DNA of 41,843 bases, from positions 1-41,843 of the IMG/VR virus record IMGVR_UViG_3300044712_000942. One strand, given 5' to 3'. Source of the DNA: a virus. Below are positions 24,821 through 32,032 of the stretch, one piece after another. The notes beneath the pieces were generated by a model, which was not told where the DNA came from, made no database searches, and worked only from the letters and a program-made list of their open reading frames with translations. Position numbers and translations under genes: made by a program. Position 1 is the stretch's first letter. Every line of letters starts with the position of its first letter.

Positions 24821-26067
24821 CAGGCGGTCCTCTTCCAGAAGTGGCAGACGATGAACGGCTGCAGCACGTTCAGCGCGGTGTGATCACTCGGCTGCGTGAC
24901 ACTGTGCGTCAGCGGCGCGCTTGGCCCCGCCGAGGTCACTGCGTTGTTCGTGACGCTATGCGCCACTGACGCCACACCGCCCGCCGGGTTCGCGGTCGTC
25001 GCCGTGATGCCCGTCGTGTTCGCCACGTTCGTCGCCGTGGTCGAGCCGGAAATCGTGCCGAGCGCCGTCTGCGTGGGCGTGCCACCCGAGCCGCCCGACG
25101 ACGTGTCTACCGTGCCGATGACTTGCGAGAAGTTGCCCGTCGCGCCCGTGCCGGTGGCCAGCGTGTGCGTGTGCGCGTTTTGCGTATGGTTGTGACCGGG
25201 GTCCGTCACCGTCACCGTATGGGTGTGGTTCAGGATGTCGGTATGGTTCGCGACCGCGACGTTCGACGTTACCGAGTGCGTGTGGCTCGCGTGATCGGCG
25301 ACCGCCGTGCCGGCGTGCGCGCTGATCGCCTTCGTCTTCGCGCCGCCTGTTTCCTCGGCGGTGTCGAAGTCGGTGTCGCCCGCGTCGTAACCGACCATGA
25401 CGCGGCCAGCGCCGAACGCTGACCAGGTGCCGTATCCGAGCTCGGTGGCCGGGTTCACGCCCGTGACGTTGATGTAGACCGCGCCCACCGGGAACGCCTG
25501 GCCGCCCGGCCCGCTCGGTGGCGTGGCCCAGGTCTGGTCGCCGCGCAGGAACGTCGTGCTGTTCGCCGTGCCGGAGCCGAGCCGCGCGGTGTCGATGGTC
25601 CCGCTGGCGATCGCGCTCGCCGCGTGAGTGTGCGACGCCGCCGCATAGGCCGCGTTGCCTTCGGTCGACGTCAGGTACTGCGGATGCGGATCGGCGAGCC
25701 CCTCGTGCGTTGAGACCGCCGAGGCCGCGGTCCCCGCCGGGTCATACGTTCCGCTGTGGTTGTGGCCGATAGGGCTGTAGACGCCCGCGTGATCATGCCC
25801 GGCGGCCGCGTAGGCTGCGTTCCCCTCGGTGGCGGTGAGATAGCCCGGGTGCGGGTCTGAGGCCGCCTCGTGCGTTGCCAGGAGGCCTGCGGCCGATCCT
25901 GCGGGGTCGTAGACGCCGGTGTGGTTGTGCGACGTCGAGGCCTTGCCGTCGAGCGCCGTCTGCAGCCCGGTAACGTCCGCGATGTCCGGCGCGGTGTGAT
26001 CCTCGGCCCAGTGCGTGGCCGTGACCTTGGCCGGCGCGACCGGGATCGTGGCGTGCCGGATCGGCAC
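24820..26067 (-). CDS. His-rich tail collar/fibre protein
   Basis: This 415-residue protein contains two or more diverged copies of a DPAG ... THEAASDPHP.YL ... EGNAAYAAA module (about 50-155). A collar-type domain follows (about 200-245: FPVGAVYINVTGVNPATELG, GRVMVGYD). The C-terminal half has at least eight HxH motifs (HTHSV, HTHTV, HNHTQ, HTHTL), as in phage fibre tips where HxH triplets coordinate iron along a trimeric needle. It ends NVLQPFIVCHFWKR, a common closing motif of this group. It uses a GTG start 3 bases after the upstream stop. A short tail fibre or receptor-binding tip is likely. Confidence 0.82.
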   Translation of the reverse strand: MPIRHATIPVAPAKVTATHWAEDHTAPDIADVTGLQTALDGKASTSHNHTGVYDPAGSAAGLLATHEAASDPHPGYLTATEGNAAYAAAGHDHAGVYSPIGHNHSGTYDPAGTAASAVSTHEGLADPHPQYLTSTEGNAAYAAASHTHAASAIASGTIDTARLGSGTANSTTFLRGDQTWATPPSGPGGQAFPVGAVYINVTGVNPATELGYGTWSAFGAGRVMVGYDAGDTDFDTAEETGGAKTKAISAHAGTAVADHASHTHSVTSNVAVANHTDILNHTHTVTVTDPGHNHTQNAHTHTLATGTGATGNFSQVIGTVDTSSGGSGGTPTQTALGTISGSTTATNVANTTGITATTANPAGGVASVAHSVTNNAVTSAGPSAPLTHSVTQPSDHTALNVLQPFIVCHFWKRTA

Positions 26068-26070
26068 GGG

Positions 26071-26529
26071 TTACGCCAGGCGGGCGCGCAGGTCCTGCAG
26101 GATCTTCTCGCGCTCTTCGCGGGCCACGGCGAGCGCAGCGTCCGCAGCGGCGAGCTCGCCGTTCTTGGCGGCCAGCGCCTCGCGGACCTGCTCGAGCTCG
26201 GCTTTTGCCACTTCGACCGCCGCAGCGGCCTCGGCCTGCACCGAGCGTGCGGTCTCTTCCGCCTCGGCCACGATCGCCGCGGCCTTCGTCTCGGCCTTCG
26301 ACATGACGTCGATCGCCGCGTTGTTCGCCGAGGCGACGTCGCCCTGGGCAACCGCGAGCTGCTCGTTGGCGGCCGCGATCTGCGAATCGAGGCTCGCCAG
26401 TTGGGCCTGCCGCTCGGCGACCGCCGTATCGAGGTTGCCGACCGTGTCGAGCGTCTGCAGCAGCGCTGCCGCCGCCTCGAAGTTCTTGAAGAACAGCCGC
26501 AGCTGGCTGGCGGCTTCGGAGGTGTTCAT
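26071..26529 (-). CDS. Coiled-coil virion-associated protein
   Basis: This 152-residue protein is almost entirely coiled coil (about 30-150), rich in Ala, Glu and Gln. The ATG at 26529 overlaps the upstream TGA (TGATG); a GTG one codon earlier is possible. It sits between small head-type proteins and the collar fibre. A trimeric stalk or assembly chaperone is plausible, but no family is recognised. Confidence 0.6.
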   Translation of the reverse strand: MNTSEAASQLRLFFKNFEAAAALLQTLDTVGNLDTAVAERQAQLASLDSQIAAANEQLAVAQGDVASANNAAIDVMSKAETKAAAIVAEAEETARSVQAEAAAAVEVAKAELEQVREALAAKNGELAAADAALAVAREEREKILQDLRARLA

Positions 26530-26882
26530 CACGGTTTCCTCATCGCCAGGTAGCAGGACAGCGACGTGGTGCCGTCGCCAGCGGTGACGCGCGGGCGCAC
26601 CAGCAGGCCGAGCTCGGTGACGGCCTCACCGCCGGCCGCGGTCTTGATGATGTCGTTGCCCTGGGCATCGGTGCAGGTCACCCAGGTCGTGCCGCCGTCG
26701 TTCGACCACTCGAGGCGGACAGAGCCCCCGGTGCCGAACGTGCCGAGGAACTGCACAGAGCGGTCGGCGTACTCGAGCCAGCTGATCGGCGTGCCGTCGT
26801 CGCCGTTGACGAGACCCGTCCAGACGGCAAGCGCGGAGCGCCCGTCGCCCTGCGGCGTGATCGTGACGTTGCGCGTCGTCAT
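26529..26882 (-). CDS. Small beta-rich virion protein
   Basis: This 117-residue protein has an Ig-like strand pattern (RSVQFLGTFGTGGSVRLEWSN, TTWVTCTDAQG). Its size and place after the capsid and decoration genes suggest a minor virion component. No catalytic features are present. It is followed immediately, with overlap, by the coiled-coil protein. Confidence 0.6.
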   Translation of the reverse strand: MTTRNVTITPQGDGRSALAVWTGLVNGDDGTPISWLEYADRSVQFLGTFGTGGSVRLEWSNDGGTTWVTCTDAQGNDIIKTAAGGEAVTELGLLVRPRVTAGDGTTSLSCYLAMRKP

Positions 26883-26896
26883 GGGTCAGGCCCTCG

Positions 26897-27091
26897 TCAG
26901 CTGATCGGCGTCTTTTCGGTGGCCTGCAGGTAGCGCAGGATCGCCTTGACGCCGTGGATCACGGCCAGGCGGTTCGTGTACACCGCGTCGCTGACGCGCA
27001 GCTCGATCGCCTCGCTCGAGGTCGACGCGCCTTCGGTGACTTGGTTGGGCAGGTGTTCGCCTGCCACGACGGAATAGAATCGGTCGGCCAT
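26897..27091 (-). CDS. Small hypothetical protein (64 aa)
   Basis: This 64-residue protein has the motif VVAGEHLPNQVTEGASTSSEAIELRV, given here in outline only. It resembles small phage proteins that follow capsid genes. It is separated from the upstream decoration gene by a 54-bp gap containing a strong stem-loop at 27109-27138. Function is unknown. Confidence 0.6.
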   Translation of the reverse strand: MADRFYSVVAGEHLPNQVTEGASTSSEAIELRVSDAVYTNRLAVIHGVKAILRYLQATEKTPIS

Positions 27092-27108
27092 GTGCGTGCT
27101 CCGTTAGC

Positions 27109-27138
27109 GGTGAGGACGGCCTTGCGACCGCCCTCACC
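27109..27138. other. Strong stem-loop without T-run
   Basis: GGTGAGG and CCTCACC arms (7 bp), extended by a CGG/CCG triplet after one mismatch, enclose an 8-base loop. The stem fills most of the gap between the decoration gene and the 64-residue gene. No run of T follows on either strand, so it is not a standard intrinsic terminator. It could slow polymerase or protect the 3' end of the capsid/decoration message and so tune expression downstream. Confidence 0.6.
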
Positions 27139-27145
27139 TGCTGCG

Positions 27146-27640
27146 TCAGATGACGTACTGGACTTCGAGCGTCATCGCGGCTGCGTTGGCGATCGTCGCC
27201 TGGCAGCTCACGACGATGTCGAGTTCGCCGCCCGGGTCGGCCGAGAGGCCCACGGCCTGCCACAGCGGCTGTACCCGCTTGGCTGCCGTGAACACCGCCG
27301 ACTCGTAGGTGACGTCGGTGCGCGCGACGGCGTTGACCGTCGAGACCGCCGAGGCGAAGAAGTCCGCATCGACGACCGCGCCGCCGTCCGCCGTCGAGCG
27401 GAAGACGCCGATGTCCACCGCCGAGGAGCCGCCCAGGGCGGCGCAGGCGAAGTAGACGCCGCGGACCAGGCAGTTCGACGGAACCGCGAGCATCCGGTAG
27501 GTGCTCGAGGTGTCGTCCGACGCGGCCGTGGTGACCGTGTCGAGCGCCGAGTGCAGCGGCGCGCCGTACAGGCGGGAGTTGGTGAGGGCCTTGGCATCGC
27601 GGTTCGTGATGCCCGAGGACTTGAGAGTGCTGGTGCCCAT
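27146..27640 (-). CDS. Probable head decoration protein
   Basis: This 164-residue beta-rich protein is encoded directly after the major capsid protein. It has strand segments such as CLVRGVYFACAALGG and TMTLEVQYVI-like ends with few charged residues, typical of small capsid-associated proteins. No enzyme motif is visible. Position suggests a decoration or capsid-stabilising role. Confidence 0.6.
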   Translation of the reverse strand: MGTSTLKSSGITNRDAKALTNSRLYGAPLHSALDTVTTAASDDTSSTYRMLAVPSNCLVRGVYFACAALGGSSAVDIGVFRSTADGGAVVDADFFASAVSTVNAVARTDVTYESAVFTAAKRVQPLWQAVGLSADPGGELDIVVSCQATIANAAAMTLEVQYVI

Positions 27641-27661
27641 GTGTGTTGCTCCTGCTCCGGA

Positions 27662-28567
27662 TTAGGCTTCGCGGCACCAGATGCGGATGACCTTGCCTTC
27701 CTCGATTCGGGTGGCCCCGAAGCTCTGGTAGGCGTAGATCTCCCACGGGTTGCCCTTGAGCTCCTCGGCCTGGCGGATGCGACGGACGTCGTCCTGCCAC
27801 ACGCCCAGGTGCATGCCGCTCTTGCACCACAGCGGGATCGCCCGCGAGGTGCCGGCCGCGTCGTCGGTGCCGTTGGCGAACAGGTTCGAGTGGCGGAACT
27901 GGATGCCGTTCCACGACATCAGCCGGCCCTTCGAGTCGATGTTCGCGCCCTTGAAGTTGCCGTCGATGACTTCGATGTCGTTGAGGAGCGCCGTGTTCTG
28001 CTTCGGGCCGAGGCCGCAGAACACTTCCTCCTCGTCGAGGTCGACGTCGTTCGAGAGCAGTAGCTCGATGCCCTTCTTCAGCTTGGCGACCGACAGGTTG
28101 CTCGTGGTGGCGCCGTAGCTCACGCCGACGACGTTCGTGTCGGTGGAGGTCGGGAACGTGGTGTTCGTCGTGCCGGTCTTGCCAGTGAGCGACGTGCCGA
28201 AGAACGCGCTGATGATCGTGCGGTCCTTGCGGCGGTTCATGGCGGCGACCGTGTTCTGCACGTAGGCAGAGTTCACGTCCGAGACCATCTTCAGCTTGTC
28301 GAACGTGTCGACCAGCTGCTGCAGGTCCCAGGATTCCGGCGTCACCCAGCGGCGGTCGACGTTCGCGTCGGTGCGCTGCTTGGGCTGGAACCGGCTGTTC
28401 ACCGGGTTCATCTCGACCTTGCCGACCTGGTCGACCGGCGAGGCCTGCTCGCCCGTGTGGCTGCCGACCATGACGGAGGCAGCGAATTTCGATTCCTTCT
28501 GCTGCAGGAGCAGCGCGACGTTGGAGCTGTACTGCTGGGAGTACAGGTTCAAGAGGTTTGCGGACAT
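27662..28567 (-). CDS. Major capsid protein
   Basis: This 301-residue protein is of the BPP-1 Bbp17 / Phage_capsid_2 type. It starts SANLLNLYSQQYSSNVALLL, has DRRWVTPESWD and FDKLKMVSDVNSAYVQ in the first half, and closes with GNPWEIYAYQSFGATRIEE. This family builds HK97-fold shells. The gene follows a scaffold-like gene and a 184-bp gap carrying late control module 3. A GGAG ribosome site lies 9 bases before the ATG. The unusually long leader may support high expression. Confidence 0.9.
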   Translation of the reverse strand: MSANLLNLYSQQYSSNVALLLQQKESKFAASVMVGSHTGEQASPVDQVGKVEMNPVNSRFQPKQRTDANVDRRWVTPESWDLQQLVDTFDKLKMVSDVNSAYVQNTVAAMNRRKDRTIISAFFGTSLTGKTGTTNTTFPTSTDTNVVGVSYGATTSNLSVAKLKKGIELLLSNDVDLDEEEVFCGLGPKQNTALLNDIEVIDGNFKGANIDSKGRLMSWNGIQFRHSNLFANGTDDAAGTSRAIPLWCKSGMHLGVWQDDVRRIRQAEELKGNPWEIYAYQSFGATRIEEGKVIRIWCREA

Positions 28568-28713
28568 AGCCGTGTTCTCCGTGAGACGTTGAGTTCCGTT
28601 TCTCGGATGGCTTGTCGGCTACTGCCGGGCCGAATCCTTGCGAGTCGTCGCTCGCCTCGAGCCCGTCTTTCCAGGCGGCCAGCAGGCCCGTGTGGGTTGT
28701 CTGCTCGAACGCG

Positions 28714-28748
28714 GCCGGAAGCTCTGTGCGCTCCGGCCGCGTTGTCAA
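28714..28748 (-). promoter_or_regulatory. Late control module 3 (before capsid gene)
   Basis: On the - strand TTGAC (28748-28744) is followed after 13 bp by CGCACAGAGCTTCCGGC (28730-28714). The flanks form a perfect 12-bp inverted repeat, AACGCGGCCGGA with TCCGGCCGCGTT, around a 12-base loop, the strongest hairpin of the four copies. Unlike the others it stands far (146 bp) from the start codon it precedes. The rest of the gap (28568-28713) shows no gene, only leader sequence and the capsid ribosome site. Confidence 0.7.
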
Positions 28749-28751
28749 GCG

Positions 28752-29594
28752 TCACGCAGCGCGAATGTTCATCCCCGCCACGATCGCCGCGTCGAGCTGG
28801 TCCTTGAGCGCACGCGCGGCCGAGTCGCCGGAGGTGTACTTCGCGACCCAGTCCTTGTCGGCGAGCAGCTGCTGCAGGCGCACCTGGGCGGCCGCCGGCG
28901 AGAGCTTCGAGGCGTCCGGGTTGCCGTTGCCGTCGACGAAGGTGTCCTCGCCGAGCTTCTTGCCGATCGACGCGAAGAGCTCGACCGTGCCCTTGAGCCC
29001 GAGCACCTCCTCGAGGCCCGCGAACTGCTGCTCGTTGACGCCGAGCGCGGCCGCGGCCCGCTTGCCGAGCTCGACGGTCGGGCCGAAGGCGTTGCCGAGC
29101 TCCGCCTTGAAGTCGGCGATCGCCTTCTCACTCGCAGCCTTCGACTGCGCCTCGTAGGCCTGCATCTGCTGCTGCTCGTAGGCGTTCACGAATTCAGCCA
29201 GGCCGGCAGCCTGCTTCGAGCTGAGGCCGAGCTCGTGCATCTTCGGGGCGATCGCCTTGGCGAAGGCGTCGTTCGCACCCTCGGGCACCGGCAGCTTGTA
29301 GTCGTCGGGCTTCTCGGGCCGGCCGAGCTTCGAATACACCTGGTTCCAGGCATCGGTGTCCCCGTCGTCTTTCGGCCAGACCACCGCGCGGCCGGCCTTG
29401 TCCGCGCCGAGCAGCTTCTCGAGGTTCTGGTAGCTGGTGATCGCCGCCTTCGGGTCGTTCCAGCCCTTCAGCTCGACGAAGCCCTTGATCTCGTCGCCTG
29501 CGTCCGCGCCGTACCAGGGCGCCTGCGTGTTGCCACCGGCACCGCCATCGGCACCGGGTTGCCCGCCAGCGGCGGACCCGTTCGGATCAGTCAT
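28752..29594 (-). CDS. Scaffolding protein
   Basis: This 280-residue acidic, helical protein sits directly upstream of the capsid gene. The N-terminus is Gly-rich and disordered (about 1-30). It then has GDEIKGFVELKGWNDPKAAI and DYKLPVPEGANDAFAKAIAP, a pattern typical of scaffolds in this phage group, and a coiled coil at about 135-170. The scaffold guides shell assembly and leaves before packaging. It overlaps the Bbp19-type gene by 8 bases. Confidence 0.8.
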   Translation of the reverse strand: MTDPNGSAAGGQPGADGGAGGNTQAPWYGADAGDEIKGFVELKGWNDPKAAITSYQNLEKLLGADKAGRAVVWPKDDGDTDAWNQVYSKLGRPEKPDDYKLPVPEGANDAFAKAIAPKMHELGLSSKQAAGLAEFVNAYEQQQMQAYEAQSKAASEKAIADFKAELGNAFGPTVELGKRAAAALGVNEQQFAGLEEVLGLKGTVELFASIGKKLGEDTFVDGNGNPDASKLSPAAAQVRLQQLLADKDWVAKYTSGDSAARALKDQLDAAIVAGMNIRAA

Positions 29595-29883
29595 CGGATG
29601 GTCCCTCTCTCAGGTTGGTCAGGAAGCGCTCGTCGAGGTGGAGGTTCTCGACGATGCGCAGGTAGACCTCCCGCCGGCCGTCGGCCCGCGCGGAGGCAAT
29701 CGGGTCCATCGCGCCGCGAATCTGCGAGTAGACGGCGGTGGAGCGGTGGGCGCGGCAGAAGCGCGCCAGGTCCTTGAGCACGATCTCGGCGTTCGGCGAC
29801 AGCTCGCCGCCCTCGCCCAGCATCAGCTGCTGCCAGGCGATCCGGCGCTTCAGCACCTTGCGCCGCAGCCAGTCTGGAATCAC
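29587..29883 (-). CDS. Bbp19-type protein
   Basis: This 98-residue protein matches the Bbp19 family: VLKRRIAWQQLMLGEGGELSP-type N-terminal helix region, LARFCRAHRST and GRREVYLRIVENLHLDE. The family lies between portal and scaffold genes in BPP-1-like and other podoviruses; its exact role is not known. The GTG start at 29883 overlaps the portal stop by 4 bases. Confidence 0.85.
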   Translation of the reverse strand: MIPDWLRRKVLKRRIAWQQLMLGEGGELSPNAEIVLKDLARFCRAHRSTAVYSQIRGAMDPIASARADGRREVYLRIVENLHLDERFLTNLREGPSDD

Positions 29884-31490
29884 GCGGCGCCCTGGACGAT
29901 GGAGGCGACGTCCTTGCCGGCCTTCGCGAGGCCCGGCGCCGCCTGCGCCATCGCCGCCGCCTGCTCGGCCTGCATGCGCTGCTCGCGGATCGCCTCGACC
30001 TCTTCAGGGTCGCGCATGAGCTTGGCGGCCATGCCGTTAATCTCGCCGAGCGTGCGCGAGGTCTCGTCCAGGTCGAAGTTGTCGAACACCTCGGGGTGCA
30101 GCGCCGACACCGGCACGAGCGCCTCGAACGTCCGCACGATCGCCACACCCTCTTCGGCCCGCTGCGCACGGGCGAGCGGCGACTCGTACTCGATCTTGTA
30201 CTCGCCGCCGGCCTCGAGCAGCTCGTCGGGCATCGGCGGGAGCCGGCCCGCGCGGGCCAGCAGGTCCAGCTCGCGCTCGACCATCGGGCCCAGGAACTCC
30301 GACATCTGCCGCCCGGCCAGGGGACCGAGCAGCATGCCCTTCTCCTGGGCGCGCTCGAGCACCTCGGTCGCCGTCATGCGCGGGTTGTCGACGAGGATCT
30401 GGAACAGCGTGATGAAGAACGCCTCGTTGATGGTCTGCTGCTTGGCCTGCATCATCTCGAGGCCGATGTCGAGCCGCGCCTTCGATTCGAGCGGCTGCAC
30501 GAGCTGCTCGCCATTGGGGCCGAGGCCGCCGTGGTTCATCGCACCAGGGCGCATGTCGAACGCCGAGAGCGCGCCGTCCTCGGTCAGCAGCAGCGGCGGA
30601 TCCACGGCCTTGTGCGCCGCCCGGATCACCGTCTTGTTCATCTCGTTGAGCATCTTCACGTCGGGCAGCACGAGCACGCCCGGGCCGCGCCCGTAGGTCT
30701 CGCCGGCCGAGGTGAGGTCGCGCATGATCGGCGCCGGGAACGAGTAGTAGCCGCCCTGCTGCACGATGACCTTCTCGGTCTCGCTGACGTAGGTCGACGC
30801 GTAGCGATGCTCGGGCAGCAGGCCCGGCATCTTCTTGCCGCCTGCCGGCTCGATCGAGTGCACGAACGCGAACGGCTGCTCCGGGTTCTTCGCCATCGCG
30901 TCGCGGATCTTCTGCGGGCAGCGATCGCCCCAGCGCATCACCGCCTGGCGCGCCGTGTACTCGAACTTGCGGTAGATCGTGTCGACCAGGCCGACGTGAT
31001 TCTCGGCGAAGTAGGTCTCGGCGAGCGGCAGCGCGCGGTAGCGCAGGCCGTAGCCCACCTCCTCGTCGATCAGCATGGAGGAATTCGCAAAGGCCGCGAG
31101 CTCGAGGTAGCAGCTGCCGACCTGGCCGGAGAAGTTCGAGGTCGGCGCGTACCGGGCGCGGAACAGCAGCCGGTTGACCTCCTCGAGGTACGTCGTGACC
31201 GACTTGAGCTTGCCGAGCTCGTCGTCCGCGGCCTTGAGCTTGTGCCACTGCTGCGTGCGCGGCGTGAGCATCGACTCGAGGATGGTCGCGAACTTGCGCA
31301 CGGCGAGCGCCGCCGTGGCGTCGAACATCTTCTCGGTCTGCGGCACGCCCGGCGTTTGCTTTGCGAGGAACTGCGCCGAGCCCGGCAGTGCCCGCTCGGC
31401 CACCTGTTGCCACAGCGTCTCGAAGTTCGCGCGGTTCGCCTGCAGCTGGCCGCAGCGACGCAGGATGTCTTGGGCGCGGGTGTCGGACAT
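29880..31490 (-). CDS. Portal (head-tail connector) protein
   Basis: This 536-residue protein is of the T7-type head-to-tail connector family. The N-terminal helices (RANFETLWQQVAERALP), MFDATAALAVRKFATILESM and LTPRTQQWHKL are characteristic. The wing and stem parts follow, and the C-terminal 60 residues are helical and Ala-rich. Twelve copies form the DNA channel at one capsid vertex and dock the terminase. The ATG overlaps the upstream gene's stop. Confidence 0.93.
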   Translation of the reverse strand: MSDTRAQDILRRCGQLQANRANFETLWQQVAERALPGSAQFLAKQTPGVPQTEKMFDATAALAVRKFATILESMLTPRTQQWHKLKAADDELGKLKSVTTYLEEVNRLLFRARYAPTSNFSGQVGSCYLELAAFANSSMLIDEEVGYGLRYRALPLAETYFAENHVGLVDTIYRKFEYTARQAVMRWGDRCPQKIRDAMAKNPEQPFAFVHSIEPAGGKKMPGLLPEHRYASTYVSETEKVIVQQGGYYSFPAPIMRDLTSAGETYGRGPGVLVLPDVKMLNEMNKTVIRAAHKAVDPPLLLTEDGALSAFDMRPGAMNHGGLGPNGEQLVQPLESKARLDIGLEMMQAKQQTINEAFFITLFQILVDNPRMTATEVLERAQEKGMLLGPLAGRQMSEFLGPMVERELDLLARAGRLPPMPDELLEAGGEYKIEYESPLARAQRAEEGVAIVRTFEALVPVSALHPEVFDNFDLDETSRTLGEINGMAAKLMRDPEEVEAIREQRMQAEQAAAMAQAAPGLAKAGKDVASIVQGAA

Positions 31491-31780
31491 CAGCCGCCGC
31501 CGAGGAGCTGGCCGGTCGCGCTGGGCTTGCCCTGCCGGAACTGGCGGAAGCCCTTGTCGCCGTCGCGCTTCTTCGGCTCCATCACGCCCTGGGCGCGGAG
31601 CTCGCGCAGGTAAGCCCGGGTCGGCAGGCCCCGCTTGTCCATCATCGAGGCGGCCTGGTTGCCGTAGTAGGGGCTGCGGTTGCGGCCGAGCTTGCTGTTC
31701 GCGCCCTCGCCGCCGTTGTGGCGCGGGCCGTCGGGCCCGATGCCGAACATGTTCTGACCCGTGCGGATGATGCCGCTCAT
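31490..31780 (-). CDS. Small Gly/Arg-rich hypothetical protein
   Basis: This 96-residue protein is largely disordered, rich in Gly, Arg and Asn. Position just before the portal suggests a minor virion or assembly component. A similar small gene precedes the portal in several podoviruses. No domain is recognised. Confidence 0.6.
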   Translation of the reverse strand: MSGIIRTGQNMFGIGPDGPRHNGGEGANSKLGRNRSPYYGNQAASMMDKRGLPTRAYLRELRAQGVMEPKKRDGDKGFRQFRQGKPSATGQLLGGG

Positions 31781-31781
31781 G

Positions 31782-31973
31782 TCAGCGTCCGAGCAGCGTC
31801 TTCGTCGCGGTCTGCACCGGGGTCGTGTCGCCGAGCCGGCCGGTCAGCATCGCCGCGGACGCGCCACGCCGGGCCCGCCGCTTGTCGAGCGCCTCGCGCG
31901 ATTCGGCGGCCTCGTCGACGGTGGGGACCTTCGGAGGCTTCGGGACTTTCGGACGCGAGAACATGCCGCCCAT
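31782..31973 (-). CDS. Small Pro/Lys-rich protein
   Basis: This 63-residue protein opens MGGMFSRPKVPKPPKVP and then has a charged helix (EAAESREALDKRRARRG). Short proteins with this PKVPKPP start are frequent near the portal genes of podoviruses and are probably minor virion proteins. It is the first gene after late control module 4 and leads the portal-scaffold block. Confidence 0.65.
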   Translation of the reverse strand: MGGMFSRPKVPKPPKVPTVDEAAESREALDKRRARRGASAAMLTGRLGDTTPVQTATKTLLGR

Positions 31974-31997
31974 GGGGAGCTCCGGCAGTGTGACGGC

Positions 31998-32031
31998 GCC
32001 GGAAGCTCTGTGCGGCGGTGCGCGGTGTCAA
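31998..32031 (-). promoter_or_regulatory. Late control module 4 (before portal block)
   Basis: The 59-bp gap after the large terminase gene contains, on the - strand, TTGAC (32031-32027), 12 bp, then CGCACAGAGCTTCCGGC (32014-31998), ending 24 bases before the ATG at 31973. CGCCG and CGGCG flank the core as a 5-bp stem. Spacing to the start codon matches modules 1 and 2 within 2 bases. Confidence 0.7.
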
Positions 32032-32032
32032 G

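Noticed and set aside
6186-26067. A diversity-generating retroelement as in BPP-1
   Set aside because: Despite BPP-1-like head genes, no reverse transcriptase frame and no template/variable repeat pair with A-specific changes were found.
26886-28748. A 620-codon - strand frame over the capsid region
   Set aside because: It overlaps the capsid, decoration and small protein genes in another frame, and its sequence is an Arg/His/Pro-rich shadow.
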